Positions 39,957 through 49,053 of a stretch of DNA of 64,000 nucleotides are shown piece by piece. The notes beneath the pieces were generated by a model. It saw only the letters and a program-made list of their open reading frames with translations, made no database searches and was not told where the DNA came from. Every line of letters begins with the position of its first letter. The first letter of the stretch is position 1. The position numbers and the translations under genes were made by a program. Origin of the DNA: Paenibacillus alkaliterrae (GTDB lineage Bacteria; Bacillota; Bacilli; Paenibacillales; Paenibacillaceae); contig NZ_JAKGAP010000028.1 in assembly GCF_021532375.1 (NCBI RefSeq), positions 1 to 64,000 on the forward strand, written 5' to 3'.

Positions 39957-42182
39957 ATGCAAAAGGGCATATTGATGCGGCTTGTTACTAAACCGCTTAC
40001 AAAGATTACGATGGCCCTTTGTATCGGGCTTTTTTTCCCTTTGATGGCACTCTACGCACTGGGTGAGCTTCACAAAGAGAACGAGCGGCTAAAGGAGCTG
40101 GATGCTCTTTCCTTTCAACGAATCAGTCCCTACAAAGAAATGATGGAAGAATTATTTGGCAATATCGATCAGCAAACATTGCTTTTTTCGAATACTGCGG
40201 TGGTAGACCGATTGGCGCAAAGCCCCGGTGAGGAGCAAATTGAGCAGCAACTAAAAGCGGCTCACCGGGAAATGTATGAATTGGCCGCCGCTAATTGCTG
40301 CGACAGATCCATCGAGCTGTACTACCGCCAAATCGGGCTCGTCACCTCGCTATCAACAGGGCAGGAAGCTCTCGTTCGTATGGAAGATGCCGCCTGGTCG
40401 GCTTACAAGGGCATGCTGGCCGATAAGGTGCACTGGTTCGTGGACGATACGTTAACCAAGACTGCCGGGTCGCCGATTATTTCCTTCATCCGCGCCATTC
40501 CGTCCGTCGGAAATCAGCCTCAGGGGCTGGTCAAAATCAACTTTCAAACGTCCTTGTTCGAATTCGGACACCGTATGCCGGAAGGACAAGCGATATGGGC
40601 TGTCACTCCCGACGGGCAATGGTTGTTTAATCTCGAGACCGGGGAACCGGAATCAGACACTCATATGATTAACACTTTAAGGGAGCAGACTCCCGCGTTA
40701 GCATTGATGAAAGATAACGGAGCGGATTACGGTTACAGGCTGTTCACTTCTCCGACTACAGGTTGGAGCTTTCTGCTTCGCCTTCCTACAAGCGCATTTT
40801 CTACCGCAAATCCGGCCCAATGGCTTGTTTACGCAGCTTCTCTGCTATTGATGGTTGCCGTAGGCCTTTACGTGCTGCGCAATTTTTCCCGTATTGCCCG
40901 GCACGTGGACGCACTCGTCCATAAAGAGGAAGAAATTGAAGGGAAGCTGAAGGAGCTGCTGCCAATCTTGCGGCAGCATTGCTTGCAAGAGCTGCTTTAC
41001 AAAGATTCCCTGACAGAAGAGACGTGCCGGAAAAAAATGCGGGAATGCGGTATGGCCTTCTCCGGCCACGGTTATCTCGTTGCCATCCTGCGAATAGAAA
41101 ACTATGAAAGGTTCTTACAATATTCGTACTGGGATCAAAGCCTGTTTCGTTTCTTCATCACCAAGGTTCCCGAAGAAATCGTTGAAGGGAACAATCGCGT
41201 TCTCTATGCCTATGATTCCGGCCAGCGGGATGTGGCTTTATTATTTGAACTCGGGGATCGGGAGGATTCGCAGCCGGCTTTCGTGAAAAATGTGCTGAAG
41301 CAGCTTGACACGGTGCTTCAGCAATATTTGCCGTTTCGGGTCAGTGCGGCTGTCGGAAATGTTTGCTTGTCTGCCGCATCCATCCACGTCTCTTGTCAGC
41401 AGGCTCTGCAGACGCTTGACGTCCAGCTGTTCAAGGGGAACTCGGGCATATTCAGCTATGAGGAGCAGACCGTGGAATCCGTCCACAGCCCTGAGCTTTA
41501 CCGGCTGCGCAAGGCGACCGAGCTGAACATCGGAAAGGCGCTCTTATCGCGTGATCAAGCTCTGCTCGAGAGCGCGCTCGGTGATCTTCGCAAGGAGCTG
41601 GATGGGCTTCCGGGGCAATCGCTGCCCATCGTCCGTCACATCTTTTGGGAGCTGACCATGTTTATTTACGATCGGGTGCAGGAGACCGGGTTTAAGCCGC
41701 TGGAGGAGCTTCGGCTTACGGATATGCATGATGATATGGAAAAGATGGAATCGTTGCCCGCCATTGTCCAATGGTGTTATGACTTTTCGATCCGGCTGAT
41801 CAAGGAGCTTGAGGCGGGCAGCGGGGCAGGAAAGGTCAACTTTGTCATGAAAATCATGGAATACGTGCACGCCAATTTCGATAAAGAAATCTCACTCGGC
41901 GGAATCGCCGAACAGATGGGGCTTGACGCGGCCTATGTGAGCCGATGCTTCAAGCAAGAAGTCGGGATAACCTTCATCGAATATTTGCTCACTCTCCGCA
42001 TTAAGCATGCCAAATATTTACTGTCCAAGCCCGATCTTACTGTAGGTGAAATCGGCGAGGCGGTAGGGTATGTAAATGTGAACAGCTTCATCCGGATTTT
42101 TAAGAAGCATGAAGGCGTTACTCCCGGTCAGTACAGGGAGCTGAATCATCCCCGATCACTGGATTTAGGCCAGGTTTATTAG
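39957..42182 (+). CDS. Membrane-bound AraC-family regulator (YesS type)
   Basis: 741 residues. TM1 is about 15-35 (TMALCIGLFFPLMALYALGE), then a large extracellular Cache-like sensor (about 36-285), TM2 about 288-307 (WLVYAASLLLMVAVGLYVL), a cytoplasmic linker with a degenerate GGDEF-like region, and a C-terminal AraC DNA-binding domain (about 640-730: ISLGGIAEQMGLDAAYVSRC, then VGYVNVNSFIRIFKKHEGVT). It senses outside and binds DNA inside in one polypeptide. ATG 39957 has AAGGAGG eight bases upstream. The transporter and sulfatase genes start after a terminator, so these are the likely targets. The inducer is unknown, perhaps a sulfated sugar. Confidence 0.9.
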   Translation: MQKGILMRLVTKPLTKITMALCIGLFFPLMALYALGELHKENERLKELDALSFQRISPYKEMMEELFGNIDQQTLLFSNTAVVDRLAQSPGEEQIEQQLKAAHREMYELAAANCCDRSIELYYRQIGLVTSLSTGQEALVRMEDAAWSAYKGMLADKVHWFVDDTLTKTAGSPIISFIRAIPSVGNQPQGLVKINFQTSLFEFGHRMPEGQAIWAVTPDGQWLFNLETGEPESDTHMINTLREQTPALALMKDNGADYGYRLFTSPTTGWSFLLRLPTSAFSTANPAQWLVYAASLLLMVAVGLYVLRNFSRIARHVDALVHKEEEIEGKLKELLPILRQHCLQELLYKDSLTEETCRKKMRECGMAFSGHGYLVAILRIENYERFLQYSYWDQSLFRFFITKVPEEIVEGNNRVLYAYDSGQRDVALLFELGDREDSQPAFVKNVLKQLDTVLQQYLPFRVSAAVGNVCLSAASIHVSCQQALQTLDVQLFKGNSGIFSYEEQTVESVHSPELYRLRKATELNIGKALLSRDQALLESALGDLRKELDGLPGQSLPIVRHIFWELTMFIYDRVQETGFKPLEELRLTDMHDDMEKMESLPAIVQWCYDFSIRLIKELEAGSGAGKVNFVMKIMEYVHANFDKEISLGGIAEQMGLDAAYVSRCFKQEVGITFIEYLLTLRIKHAKYLLSKPDLTVGEIGEAVGYVNVNSFIRIFKKHEGVTPGQYRELNHPRSLDLGQVY

Positions 42183-42227
42183 GCTTTCACAACGATTGTA
42201 GACGATGTCAAATAAGGGAGATCCCAT

Positions 42228-42293
42228 AAAAAATCATCCGTTTGAGGCGATAGGCAGAGGAAGCCTACGATGTCATCAATGGGTGATTTTTTT
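42228..42293 (+). terminator. Terminator between regulator and transporter genes
   Basis: AAAAAATCATCC (42228-42239) pairs with GGGTGATTTTTT (42281-42292), with a nested TAGGC/GCCTA hairpin inside (about 42251-42267) and a T-rich tail. Confidence 0.7.
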
Positions 42294-42377
42294 CTTTCTT
42301 CATTTACGTACGATTACATCAGACCGGCGGCCGCAAGCCGCACGGAATACTCATTGAAACTTAAAGGGGAGGAAGCT

Positions 42378-43658
42378 ATGAGAAACGGAAGGATGTTTTG
42401 GGTTAGTTTGATGATGGTGGTCATGCTGTTTGTAACGGCCTGCGGAGCACCCGGGAGCGGCTCGAACGGAAGCGATGATTCAGGCAAAACGGTTACCATT
42501 AAGCTGTGGTTTCCGGGACATGAGGAATTCATTGTGAATTCTATGAAAACGTTGATTACGGATTTCGAAGCCATTAATCCGAGTATCAAGGTTGAATTGA
42601 CCTCGATCCCATGGAAGGATTATTTCCAAAAGCTGTCTGTTGCTTATAACGCCGGTGCGGCTCCTGATTTGCACGGGCTTGGCTTCGGTCAATTGATCTC
42701 TACCGTTGAGCAGGATAAGTACCTGGATCTCAATCCGCTCATCAAGAAGGATAATTGGGAGGGAGCGAAGGATATCTATCCCGATATCTTAGAGGCGGGC
42801 CATTGGAAGGGAGGCCAATACGGCCTGTTAATGCCGGATATCCGGGGCTTCATGTGGCGGAAGGATCTCTTCAAAGAAGCGGGACTGGATCCGGAGAAGC
42901 CGCCGGCGACGATTGATGAAATTTTCGATTACGCCGAAAAGCTGAAAATCGTGAAGGACGGTCAAACCGTCCAGGAAGGCCTTGATATGCCGACCGGCAA
43001 CGGAGAACAGATATACCTTTCCATGCTGCTGCCGCAGGGTCAAAACTTCTACGACGAAAACAACAATCCGACGTTCGATTCACCCCAATCGGTAGCCCTG
43101 ATTAGCAAAATGGCCGGGCTTATCGAAAGCGGCTCCGTATCGCCGCAGCAAAGCGCGCAACTGAAGGGCGGTACCTTCCAAAATGGCGTTGCGGCGATGG
43201 CCTTTGGCGCTCCGAAGGGCTTCGCGGCGCTGATCGAGCAGGTCGGGGCGGAAAATATCGGATTCTCTGTTTCTCCCCAAGGGGAATCCGGCAAGCGTAC
43301 GGCGCTGATGCTCGGTACGTTCATGTCGATCGCCAAAAGCACGAAGCACCAAGATGAAGCGTGGGAATTCCTGAAATTCATGTTCGAGAAGGACAACCAT
43401 CTGAAATTTACGGATTCTGCGCAGTTTATTCCGTCGCTGCAATCCGTTTCCGAAGCGTTCGCAAAGAAAAGCAATGAAAATAAAGTAACGATGGAAATTC
43501 TCAAGGATGCTCAAGGCTACCTGCCTTCGGCCGACTGGGGAGCGCATGTTAAATACTTGCGCATTGCCCTGGAGGAAGCGTATTTCGCCAAAAAAACGCC
43601 GGAGGAAGCGGTCAAAACGAATATCCAGCTGTTGCAGGACGAGATCAAGAAAAAATAG
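42378..43658 (+). CDS. Sugar ABC transporter solute-binding lipoprotein (CUT1)
   Basis: 426 residues. The lipoprotein signal peptide ends LFVTACG with Cys22 lipidated, followed by a G/S/N linker. The mature protein is a type 1 sugar-binding protein (family 1, MalE/UgpB-like): TVTIKLWFPGHEEF at the start, GFMWRKDLFKEAGLDPEKPP about 160, DEAWEFLKFMFEKDNHLKF about 330. It binds a mono- or oligosaccharide for the permease pair that follows. The frame is open from 42270, but AAGGGGAGG lies right before ATG 42378 and the signal peptide begins there. A stem-loop at 43674-43716 separates it from the first permease gene, consistent with a higher level of binding protein. Confidence 0.92.
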   Translation: MRNGRMFWVSLMMVVMLFVTACGAPGSGSNGSDDSGKTVTIKLWFPGHEEFIVNSMKTLITDFEAINPSIKVELTSIPWKDYFQKLSVAYNAGAAPDLHGLGFGQLISTVEQDKYLDLNPLIKKDNWEGAKDIYPDILEAGHWKGGQYGLLMPDIRGFMWRKDLFKEAGLDPEKPPATIDEIFDYAEKLKIVKDGQTVQEGLDMPTGNGEQIYLSMLLPQGQNFYDENNNPTFDSPQSVALISKMAGLIESGSVSPQQSAQLKGGTFQNGVAAMAFGAPKGFAALIEQVGAENIGFSVSPQGESGKRTALMLGTFMSIAKSTKHQDEAWEFLKFMFEKDNHLKFTDSAQFIPSLQSVSEAFAKKSNENKVTMEILKDAQGYLPSADWGAHVKYLRIALEEAYFAKKTPEEAVKTNIQLLQDEIKKK

Positions 43659-43673
43659 CGGATGCTGAATTCA

Positions 43674-43716
43674 GGTCCTTCCTGCCGCCGGTGCTTGGGC
43701 GTCGGGAGGAAGGGCC
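43674..43716 (+). terminator. Intra-operon hairpin after the binding-protein gene
   Basis: GGTCCTTCCT (43674-43683) pairs with AGGAAGGGCC (43707-43716), one G-U pair. No T-run, so probably read-through or mRNA protection. Confidence 0.5.
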
Positions 43717-43743
43717 GCCTTATCCGACAAAAGGAGGGACCGT

Positions 43744-44613
43744 ATGGCGATAAGATGGAATAGGCTGCTTCCCTATCTCATGATTTTCCCGAATGTGGCG
43801 ATTTATTTTGTGTTTATCTTTATCCCCGTACTGTGGGCCATCTACTTAAGCTTTACAAACTATACGATTCTGAGTCCCGGCCAATGGGTCGGTCTGGCTA
43901 ATTTCGAATCCCTGCTGAAGGACGGGATTTTCCACAAGGCGTTCTGGAATACGATGATCTTCTGGGTTCTCAAGGTCATGCCGACGATGATGATTGGCCT
44001 GATCGTAGCTACTTTGCTTAATGCGAAAATTCGAGGCGTCGCATGGTTTCGAGGCGCCATTTATTTGCCCGGGGTGTTGTCATCCGTTGCGGTATCGATG
44101 GCTTGGCTGTGGCTGCTCGATCCCCGCAGCGGACCGGTCAACGCGATCGTCAAACTGCTGGGCATCCCGCCGCAAAACTGGCTGCAGGACCTTGCTCTGG
44201 CGATGCCAGCGGTCATTGTAATCAGCATCTGGACGAATATCGGCTTTGCGATGATCATTTATTTGGCCGGACTGCAGGGTATCCCGTCCCATCTGTATGA
44301 AGCGGCCAGCATAGACGGGGCGACCGGACTGAAGAAGTTTATCTATATCACTGTGCCGATGCTGAAGCCGATCACCTTCTTTTTGTTCATCACGTTGACG
44401 ATTCGTTCCTTTCAGGTCTTTGATATTGTCTACATCTTGACAGGCGGAGGACCGCTCAATTCGACAACCACCATCGTCAATCAAATTGTCAAAACTGCTT
44501 TTGAGGAATACAAAATGGGCTATGCCTCGGCACAGGCTATCGTGCTTCTGCTCCTAACGATCATTGTGACGATCGTCAATTATCGGGTCGGCTCGAAACG
44601 GACGATGGACTAA
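43744..44613 (+). CDS. Sugar ABC transporter permease (CUT1, MalF/UgpA-like)
   Basis: 289 residues with six membrane spans, the first about 12-32 (MIFPNVAIYFVFIFIPVLWA). The EAA loop EAASIDGATGLKKFIYITVP (about residues 187-206) contacts the ATPase. FQVFDIVYILTGGGPLNSTT near residue 220 is a near-universal mark of the family. ATG 43744 has AAGGAGGGACC upstream. It pairs with the permease that starts 23 bases later. No ATPase gene is in the operon, so a shared MsmX-type ATPase is expected elsewhere. Confidence 0.93.
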   Translation: MAIRWNRLLPYLMIFPNVAIYFVFIFIPVLWAIYLSFTNYTILSPGQWVGLANFESLLKDGIFHKAFWNTMIFWVLKVMPTMMIGLIVATLLNAKIRGVAWFRGAIYLPGVLSSVAVSMAWLWLLDPRSGPVNAIVKLLGIPPQNWLQDLALAMPAVIVISIWTNIGFAMIIYLAGLQGIPSHLYEAASIDGATGLKKFIYITVPMLKPITFFLFITLTIRSFQVFDIVYILTGGGPLNSTTTIVNQIVKTAFEEYKMGYASAQAIVLLLLTIIVTIVNYRVGSKRTMD

Positions 44614-44636
44614 ACCGAAGAAACCAGGTGAACACT

Positions 44637-45503
44637 ATGAAATTACGAATATCCGCAAATTCACTTATTTCGGCGGGGCTCGCCATCGTTTCGATTTTTA
44701 TGGTTGCCCCGCTGCTGATTATGATTTTTACCTCTCTGAAGGGGGATACGGAGCTCGCCAATGCGGCGGGAAGTCTGCTTCCTAAGAATTGGAAGTTCGA
44801 AAATTACATCCTCGCCATGCAGACGGGACAATGGGGCACTTATTTTAAAAATTCAATTATCGTTACGGTATTTGCCGTGGGCGGAAGTTTGATCTTTAAT
44901 TCCTTGTCGGGTTATACGTTTGCCCGGGTTTCCTTTAAGTTCCGTAATATCATCTTCGTTGCTTTGCTGCTCGGTTTGATGGTGCCGCCGCAGGTAACGA
45001 TCCTCACCCAATTCATTATGCTGAAGTCGGTTCCGCTGTTCGGAGGCAATGATATTTTCGGCCATGGAGGCCAAGGGTGGCTTGATTCGTATTATGCTCT
45101 GATCATACCGGAGCTCTCGGGGTCGCTGGGTATTTTTTTGGCGCGGCAATATTATCTGGGCTTTCCTAAAGATATGGACGAAGCGGCCAGCATTGACGGG
45201 TCCGGCATATTTCGCTCCTTCTGGAAGATTTACCTCCCCTTGAGCGGGCCTCTGCTGGCTACGCTGGGCATTTTAAAAACCGTTCATGTGTGGAATGATT
45301 TCTTCCACCCGCTGGTGTACACAAACAGTGAGGCGATGCGTACGATTCAGCTTGGGCTTCAGGTGTTCCACGGACAATACGAAATCAAATTCAACCTTCT
45401 AATGGCGGCAAGCGTTGTCGTGTCGTTGCCGCTGTGCATCGCCTTCTTCTTTTTCCAGCGGCATTTCGTACAAAGCTTGATTTCCACCAGCGTCAAGGGT
45501 TGA
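44637..45503 (+). CDS. Sugar ABC transporter permease (CUT1, MalG/UgpE-like)
   Basis: 288 residues, six spans, starting MKLRISANSLISAGLAIVSI. The EAA loop reads EAASIDGSGIFRSFWKIYLP (about residues 180-199), and the C-terminus QRHFVQSLISTSVKG is the usual MalG-type ending (SGAVKG-like). The GTG at 44628 overlaps the CCAGGTG site, so ATG 44637 is taken as the start. It completes the transporter. The sulfatase gene follows after 124 bases, with an intervening hairpin at 45544-45572. Confidence 0.92.
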   Translation: MKLRISANSLISAGLAIVSIFMVAPLLIMIFTSLKGDTELANAAGSLLPKNWKFENYILAMQTGQWGTYFKNSIIVTVFAVGGSLIFNSLSGYTFARVSFKFRNIIFVALLLGLMVPPQVTILTQFIMLKSVPLFGGNDIFGHGGQGWLDSYYALIIPELSGSLGIFLARQYYLGFPKDMDEAASIDGSGIFRSFWKIYLPLSGPLLATLGILKTVHVWNDFFHPLVYTNSEAMRTIQLGLQVFHGQYEIKFNLLMAASVVVSLPLCIAFFFFQRHFVQSLISTSVKG

Positions 45504-45543
45504 CTCGCCGATGGGCGGGCATACCAAAGCCGTGATGGTACGG

Positions 45544-45572
45544 AACCGCCGTTACAAGTGCGTGCGGCGGTT
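45544..45572 (+). terminator. Hairpin between permease and sulfatase genes
   Basis: AACCGCCG (45544-45551) pairs with CGGCGGTT (45565-45572); no T-run follows, so full termination is unlikely. Confidence 0.4.
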
Positions 45573-45627
45573 GAATAAGCGTGACGGACTATGAACGCAA
45601 TATTCGTTGAAAAAGGGGATAGGGCTT

Positions 45628-47121
45628 ATGAAAGCGATAATGGTTATGTTCGACACCTTAAACCGGCATTGGCTTCCGCCGTACGGTTGCGATTGGGTGC
45701 ATGCGCCGAACTTCTCGCGGCTGGCCGAGCGGACGGTCGTGTTCGACCGCTGCTATGTGGGCAGTATGCCTTGCATGCCGGCGCGGCGGGAGCTTCATAC
45801 GGGCCGCTACAATTTCCTTCACCGAAGCTGGGGGCCCCTGGAGCCGTTTGACGATTCCATGCCCGAGCTCCTGCGCAAGCAAGGGGTCTATACGCATCTC
45901 GTGACCGACCACCAGCATTATTGGGAAGACGGCGGCGGCACGTATCATAACCGGTACAACACGTATGAACTGATCCGGGGACAGGAAGGCGATCTCTGGA
46001 AAGGGCATGTTCGCGACCCGGAACTGCCGGAGGTTGTCGGAAATGACTTGTCGTCACCGTTGTTCCGTCAGGATATGGTCAACCGGCAATATATAAGGCG
46101 CGATCGCGAGGAAGACTTCCCGCAGGCGCAAACGTTCGCCAGCGGCATGGAGTTTATCCGCCGCAACAGCGGCGAGGACCGATGGTTTCTTCAACTTGAA
46201 ACGTTCGATCCGCATGAGCCGTTCTATGCGCCGCAGAAGTACCGGGACTTGTATCCTCACGACTACAGCGGCGGGCTGTTCGATTGGCCGCCATACGGGC
46301 CGGTGGCGCATTCGTCCGAAGAGATTGCGCATATGCGTTACGAATACGCAGCACTGCTCAGCATGTGCGACGAGTATCTGGGCAAAGTGATCGACTTGAT
46401 GGACGAGCTTGACCTTTGGAAGGATACTATGCTGATCGTCAATACCGATCACGGCTACCTTCTCGGTGAGCATGACCAATGGGCGAAATGCATACAGCCT
46501 TTCTATAACGAAGTGGCGAACCCGCCGTTGTTTATTTGGGATCCGCGCTGCGGGAAGAAAGGCGAGCGCCGAACCAGTCTGGTGCAGATGATTGACATGG
46601 CGCCGACGCTCCTGGACTATTTTGGGCTGGAGATTCCGCCGGATGTGACCGGCAGTCCGTTGCGGGAGACGATTGAGGCCGACCGTCCGATTCGCGATGT
46701 CGCCTTGTTCGGTATTCATGGCGGTCACGTCAACTGCACCGATGGCCGGTACGTCTATATGCTTGGCCCTGCAGGGAAGGTTAACGAGCCGCTCAATAAT
46801 TACACACTGATGCCGACGCACATGCGGTCGCGCTTTCCCGTAGAGGAGCTGGAAAGCATCGAGCTGGCGGAGCCTTTCTCATTCACCAAAGGAGTACGGA
46901 CGCTGAAGGTATCCGGATCGGGAGCGCATCGGGGAGGTAATCTGGATACGAAGTTGTTTGATCTCGAGGCGGATCCCGGGCAGCAATCACCGTATCGGGA
47001 TAAGGAAACCGAGAAGCGGCTTCGGGAAGCTATCGCGCGCATCATGAGCGAGCACGATGCTCCGCCGGAGCAATATGTGCGGTTGGGTTTGGAGGAAGAG
47101 CGGTTCCCTCGGCTGAGGTGA
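45628..47121 (+). CDS. Type I sulfatase, cysteine type (arylsulfatase-like)
   Basis: 497 residues, no signal peptide, so intracellular. The activation motif Cys49-M-P-A-R53 (SMPCMPARRELHTGR) matches CxPxR, in which the cysteine is converted to formylglycine. Metal-site residues include D9 in MVMFDTLNRH and the NTDHGYLLGEHDQWAK segment (about 276-291). A C-terminal alpha/beta domain ends LEADPGQQSPYRDKETEKRL. It removes sulfate esters from a sugar; without export it should act on imported oligosaccharides from the adjacent transporter. The cysteine type needs a maturase, an anSME or FGE-type enzyme, not present in this window. ATG 45628 follows AAAAGGGG. The operon ends with a perfect 20-bp terminator. 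Confidence 0.92.
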   Translation: MKAIMVMFDTLNRHWLPPYGCDWVHAPNFSRLAERTVVFDRCYVGSMPCMPARRELHTGRYNFLHRSWGPLEPFDDSMPELLRKQGVYTHLVTDHQHYWEDGGGTYHNRYNTYELIRGQEGDLWKGHVRDPELPEVVGNDLSSPLFRQDMVNRQYIRRDREEDFPQAQTFASGMEFIRRNSGEDRWFLQLETFDPHEPFYAPQKYRDLYPHDYSGGLFDWPPYGPVAHSSEEIAHMRYEYAALLSMCDEYLGKVIDLMDELDLWKDTMLIVNTDHGYLLGEHDQWAKCIQPFYNEVANPPLFIWDPRCGKKGERRTSLVQMIDMAPTLLDYFGLEIPPDVTGSPLRETIEADRPIRDVALFGIHGGHVNCTDGRYVYMLGPAGKVNEPLNNYTLMPTHMRSRFPVEELESIELAEPFSFTKGVRTLKVSGSGAHRGGNLDTKLFDLEADPGQQSPYRDKETEKRLREAIARIMSEHDAPPEQYVRLGLEEERFPRLR

Positions 47122-47235
47122 TTGCATGAGGCGTGGATTTGGCGAATCAAAGATCGGCGCCTCCGGCAAAACCATAAGAAAGAGCACCGTGAAAGGGAGG
47201 CCGCTAAAAAACTTGCGTTTTTTAAAAGTTTTCAA

Positions 47236-47285
47236 AAAAAGACGACTTTCAATTCGGTTTTTTGAATTGAAAGTCGTCTTTTTAA
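47236..47285 (+). terminator. Perfect 20-bp terminator of the sulfatase operon
   Basis: Arms 47236-47255 and 47264-47283 pair without mismatch around an 8-base T-rich loop. A-rich 5' and T-rich 3' ends make it usable in both directions. Confidence 0.93.
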
Positions 47286-47439
47286 TTAGGTTTTGGGTCT
47301 TCTTAGGCTATTAGAAGAGGAAAATGACACGGAAAAGCAGCCCGCAGAATAATAGTTACTTCCATAACAAAGACACACCCCGCTCTCCTATGGTAAAATC
47401 GCCTTACTATAGAGAGCAAATTCGGATCGGGGGATGTCC

Positions 47440-49053
47440 ATGTACAAAATATTGCTCGTTGACGACGAAGCCGGTGTCCGCGAAGGCATCCGGAGACGGA
47501 TCGCTTGGCAGGAGCACGGCTTTGATTGCGTAGGTGATTGCGAGAATGGCTTTGAAGCACTGGAGGCGGCGGAGCTGCTGGCACCCGACGTCGTACTGAC
47601 GGATATCAACATGCCGTTCATGGACGGTCTGGAGCTGACCCGCCAGCTGGCCGAGCGGTGCCCGCATGTCAAGGTCATCATTCTGACCGGCTTCGACGAT
47701 TTCGATTATGCGCAGCAGGCTGTGAAGCTGAAAGTGATGGATTTTATTTTGAAACCGATTACAGCGAGTGAGCTCATTGCCGTCCTGCAAAAGGTGCGGG
47801 GCGAGCTGGATGCGGAGAAGCTGCGGCGCGAGAATCTCGACCTGCTGAAGCGCCAGCTGCACGAGAGCCTGCCTCTGCTTAAAGAGCGGTTTCTGGAGCG
47901 CCTTGTCAGCGCGGATATCGGACAGCGCGAGGCAAAGGAACGGATCGCCTATTTCAGGCTGCCGCTGGAGGGGCCGGACTTTATCGTGTTCGCCGCCGAT
48001 GTAGACCGTTTCGCCGAATCCCATCCGGAGGCCGACCACGAGCTGCTGCGGTTCGCCGTCTATAATATCGTGCAGGAAATCGCGGGCCGTGAAGCCGGCG
48101 CCACCGTTTTTCGCACACGCGAAGAGAAGATCGTCTGTATCCTTTCCGGCGAAGGCACCGATGCTTTGCTTGACAAAGCGCAGCAACTGGCTGAGGAAAT
48201 CCGCCATGCGGTGGAGACGTATTTGCGCTTCACCGTGACGCTCGGCATCGGACGGCCGGAAACGGGCCTGCGCGGTATCCGCCGGGCCTGCCGATCCGCT
48301 CTCTCTGCGCTCGATTACCGGTTCATGCTGGGCAGCAACCGGCTGATCAGCATCATGGACATGGAAGGACGCCGGGAGGGCGGGGAAGCTGTGCCTTCGT
48401 CCTGGGAGAAGGAGCTGCTCGTCGGCGTCAAAACCGGGACACGCGAGGAAGTGCGCCGGGCGATTACGAGCATCGTCAGCCATCTGAAAACCTCGAATCT
48501 GTCGATCAACCAGTGCTACATCCGTATCCAGAAAATACTGATTTCACTCATGCACACGCTGGACGAGCTGGGCGGCGCCGCTGTGGAGCCGTTCGGCGAC
48601 CGAGTGAATCCGCTCACGGACATCTACGCGTTCAAGACGCTCGAGGATATCGAAAGCTGGCTGCACGATACATGCCTTCGCGCCGTCGGCCGGATCTCAG
48701 ATGCGCGGAACGATTTGGCCGAAACGCAGATCCGCCGGGCGGAGGCCTATATCAGAGAGAACTACCAGCTGCAGGAGCTCTCGCTGAAGACGATCTGCCA
48801 GGAGGTCCATATGAGCAGCAGCTATTTCAGCGCCCTGTTCAAACAGCAGACAGGCAGGACGTTTGTTGAATATTTGACCGCCCAGCGGTTAGAGAAGGCC
48901 AAGGAGCTGCTCAAATTCACCGATCTCAAAACGTATGAAATTGCGGCCAGGACGGGATATGCCGACCCGCATTATTTCAGCATCCTGTTCAAGAAGACGA
49001 CCGGTGAAACGCCGTCCGAATACCGCCAGAAGACGGCGGTGGAGAAGCCGTGA
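47440..49053 (+). CDS. Response regulator with AraC-type DNA-binding domain, YesN type
   Basis: 537 residues. The receiver domain (1-120) has Asp55 in VVLTDINMPFMDG, the threonine in IILTGFDDFDYA and the lysine in FILKPITASE. The long middle part (about 170-400) resembles a degenerate GGDEF/PucR-like module seen in large YesN proteins. The C-terminal AraC domain (about 435-530) reads LSLKTICQEVHMSSSYFSAL and TGYADPHYFSILFKKTTGET. ATG 47440 is preceded by CGGGGG at a good distance; ATG 47434 overlaps it. The stop overlaps the kinase gene by 4 bases (GTGA). It probably activates the RbsACB-like operon downstream. Confidence 0.93.
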   Translation: MYKILLVDDEAGVREGIRRRIAWQEHGFDCVGDCENGFEALEAAELLAPDVVLTDINMPFMDGLELTRQLAERCPHVKVIILTGFDDFDYAQQAVKLKVMDFILKPITASELIAVLQKVRGELDAEKLRRENLDLLKRQLHESLPLLKERFLERLVSADIGQREAKERIAYFRLPLEGPDFIVFAADVDRFAESHPEADHELLRFAVYNIVQEIAGREAGATVFRTREEKIVCILSGEGTDALLDKAQQLAEEIRHAVETYLRFTVTLGIGRPETGLRGIRRACRSALSALDYRFMLGSNRLISIMDMEGRREGGEAVPSSWEKELLVGVKTGTREEVRRAITSIVSHLKTSNLSINQCYIRIQKILISLMHTLDELGGAAVEPFGDRVNPLTDIYAFKTLEDIESWLHDTCLRAVGRISDARNDLAETQIRRAEAYIRENYQLQELSLKTICQEVHMSSSYFSALFKQQTGRTFVEYLTAQRLEKAKELLKFTDLKTYEIAARTGYADPHYFSILFKKTTGETPSEYRQKTAVEKP

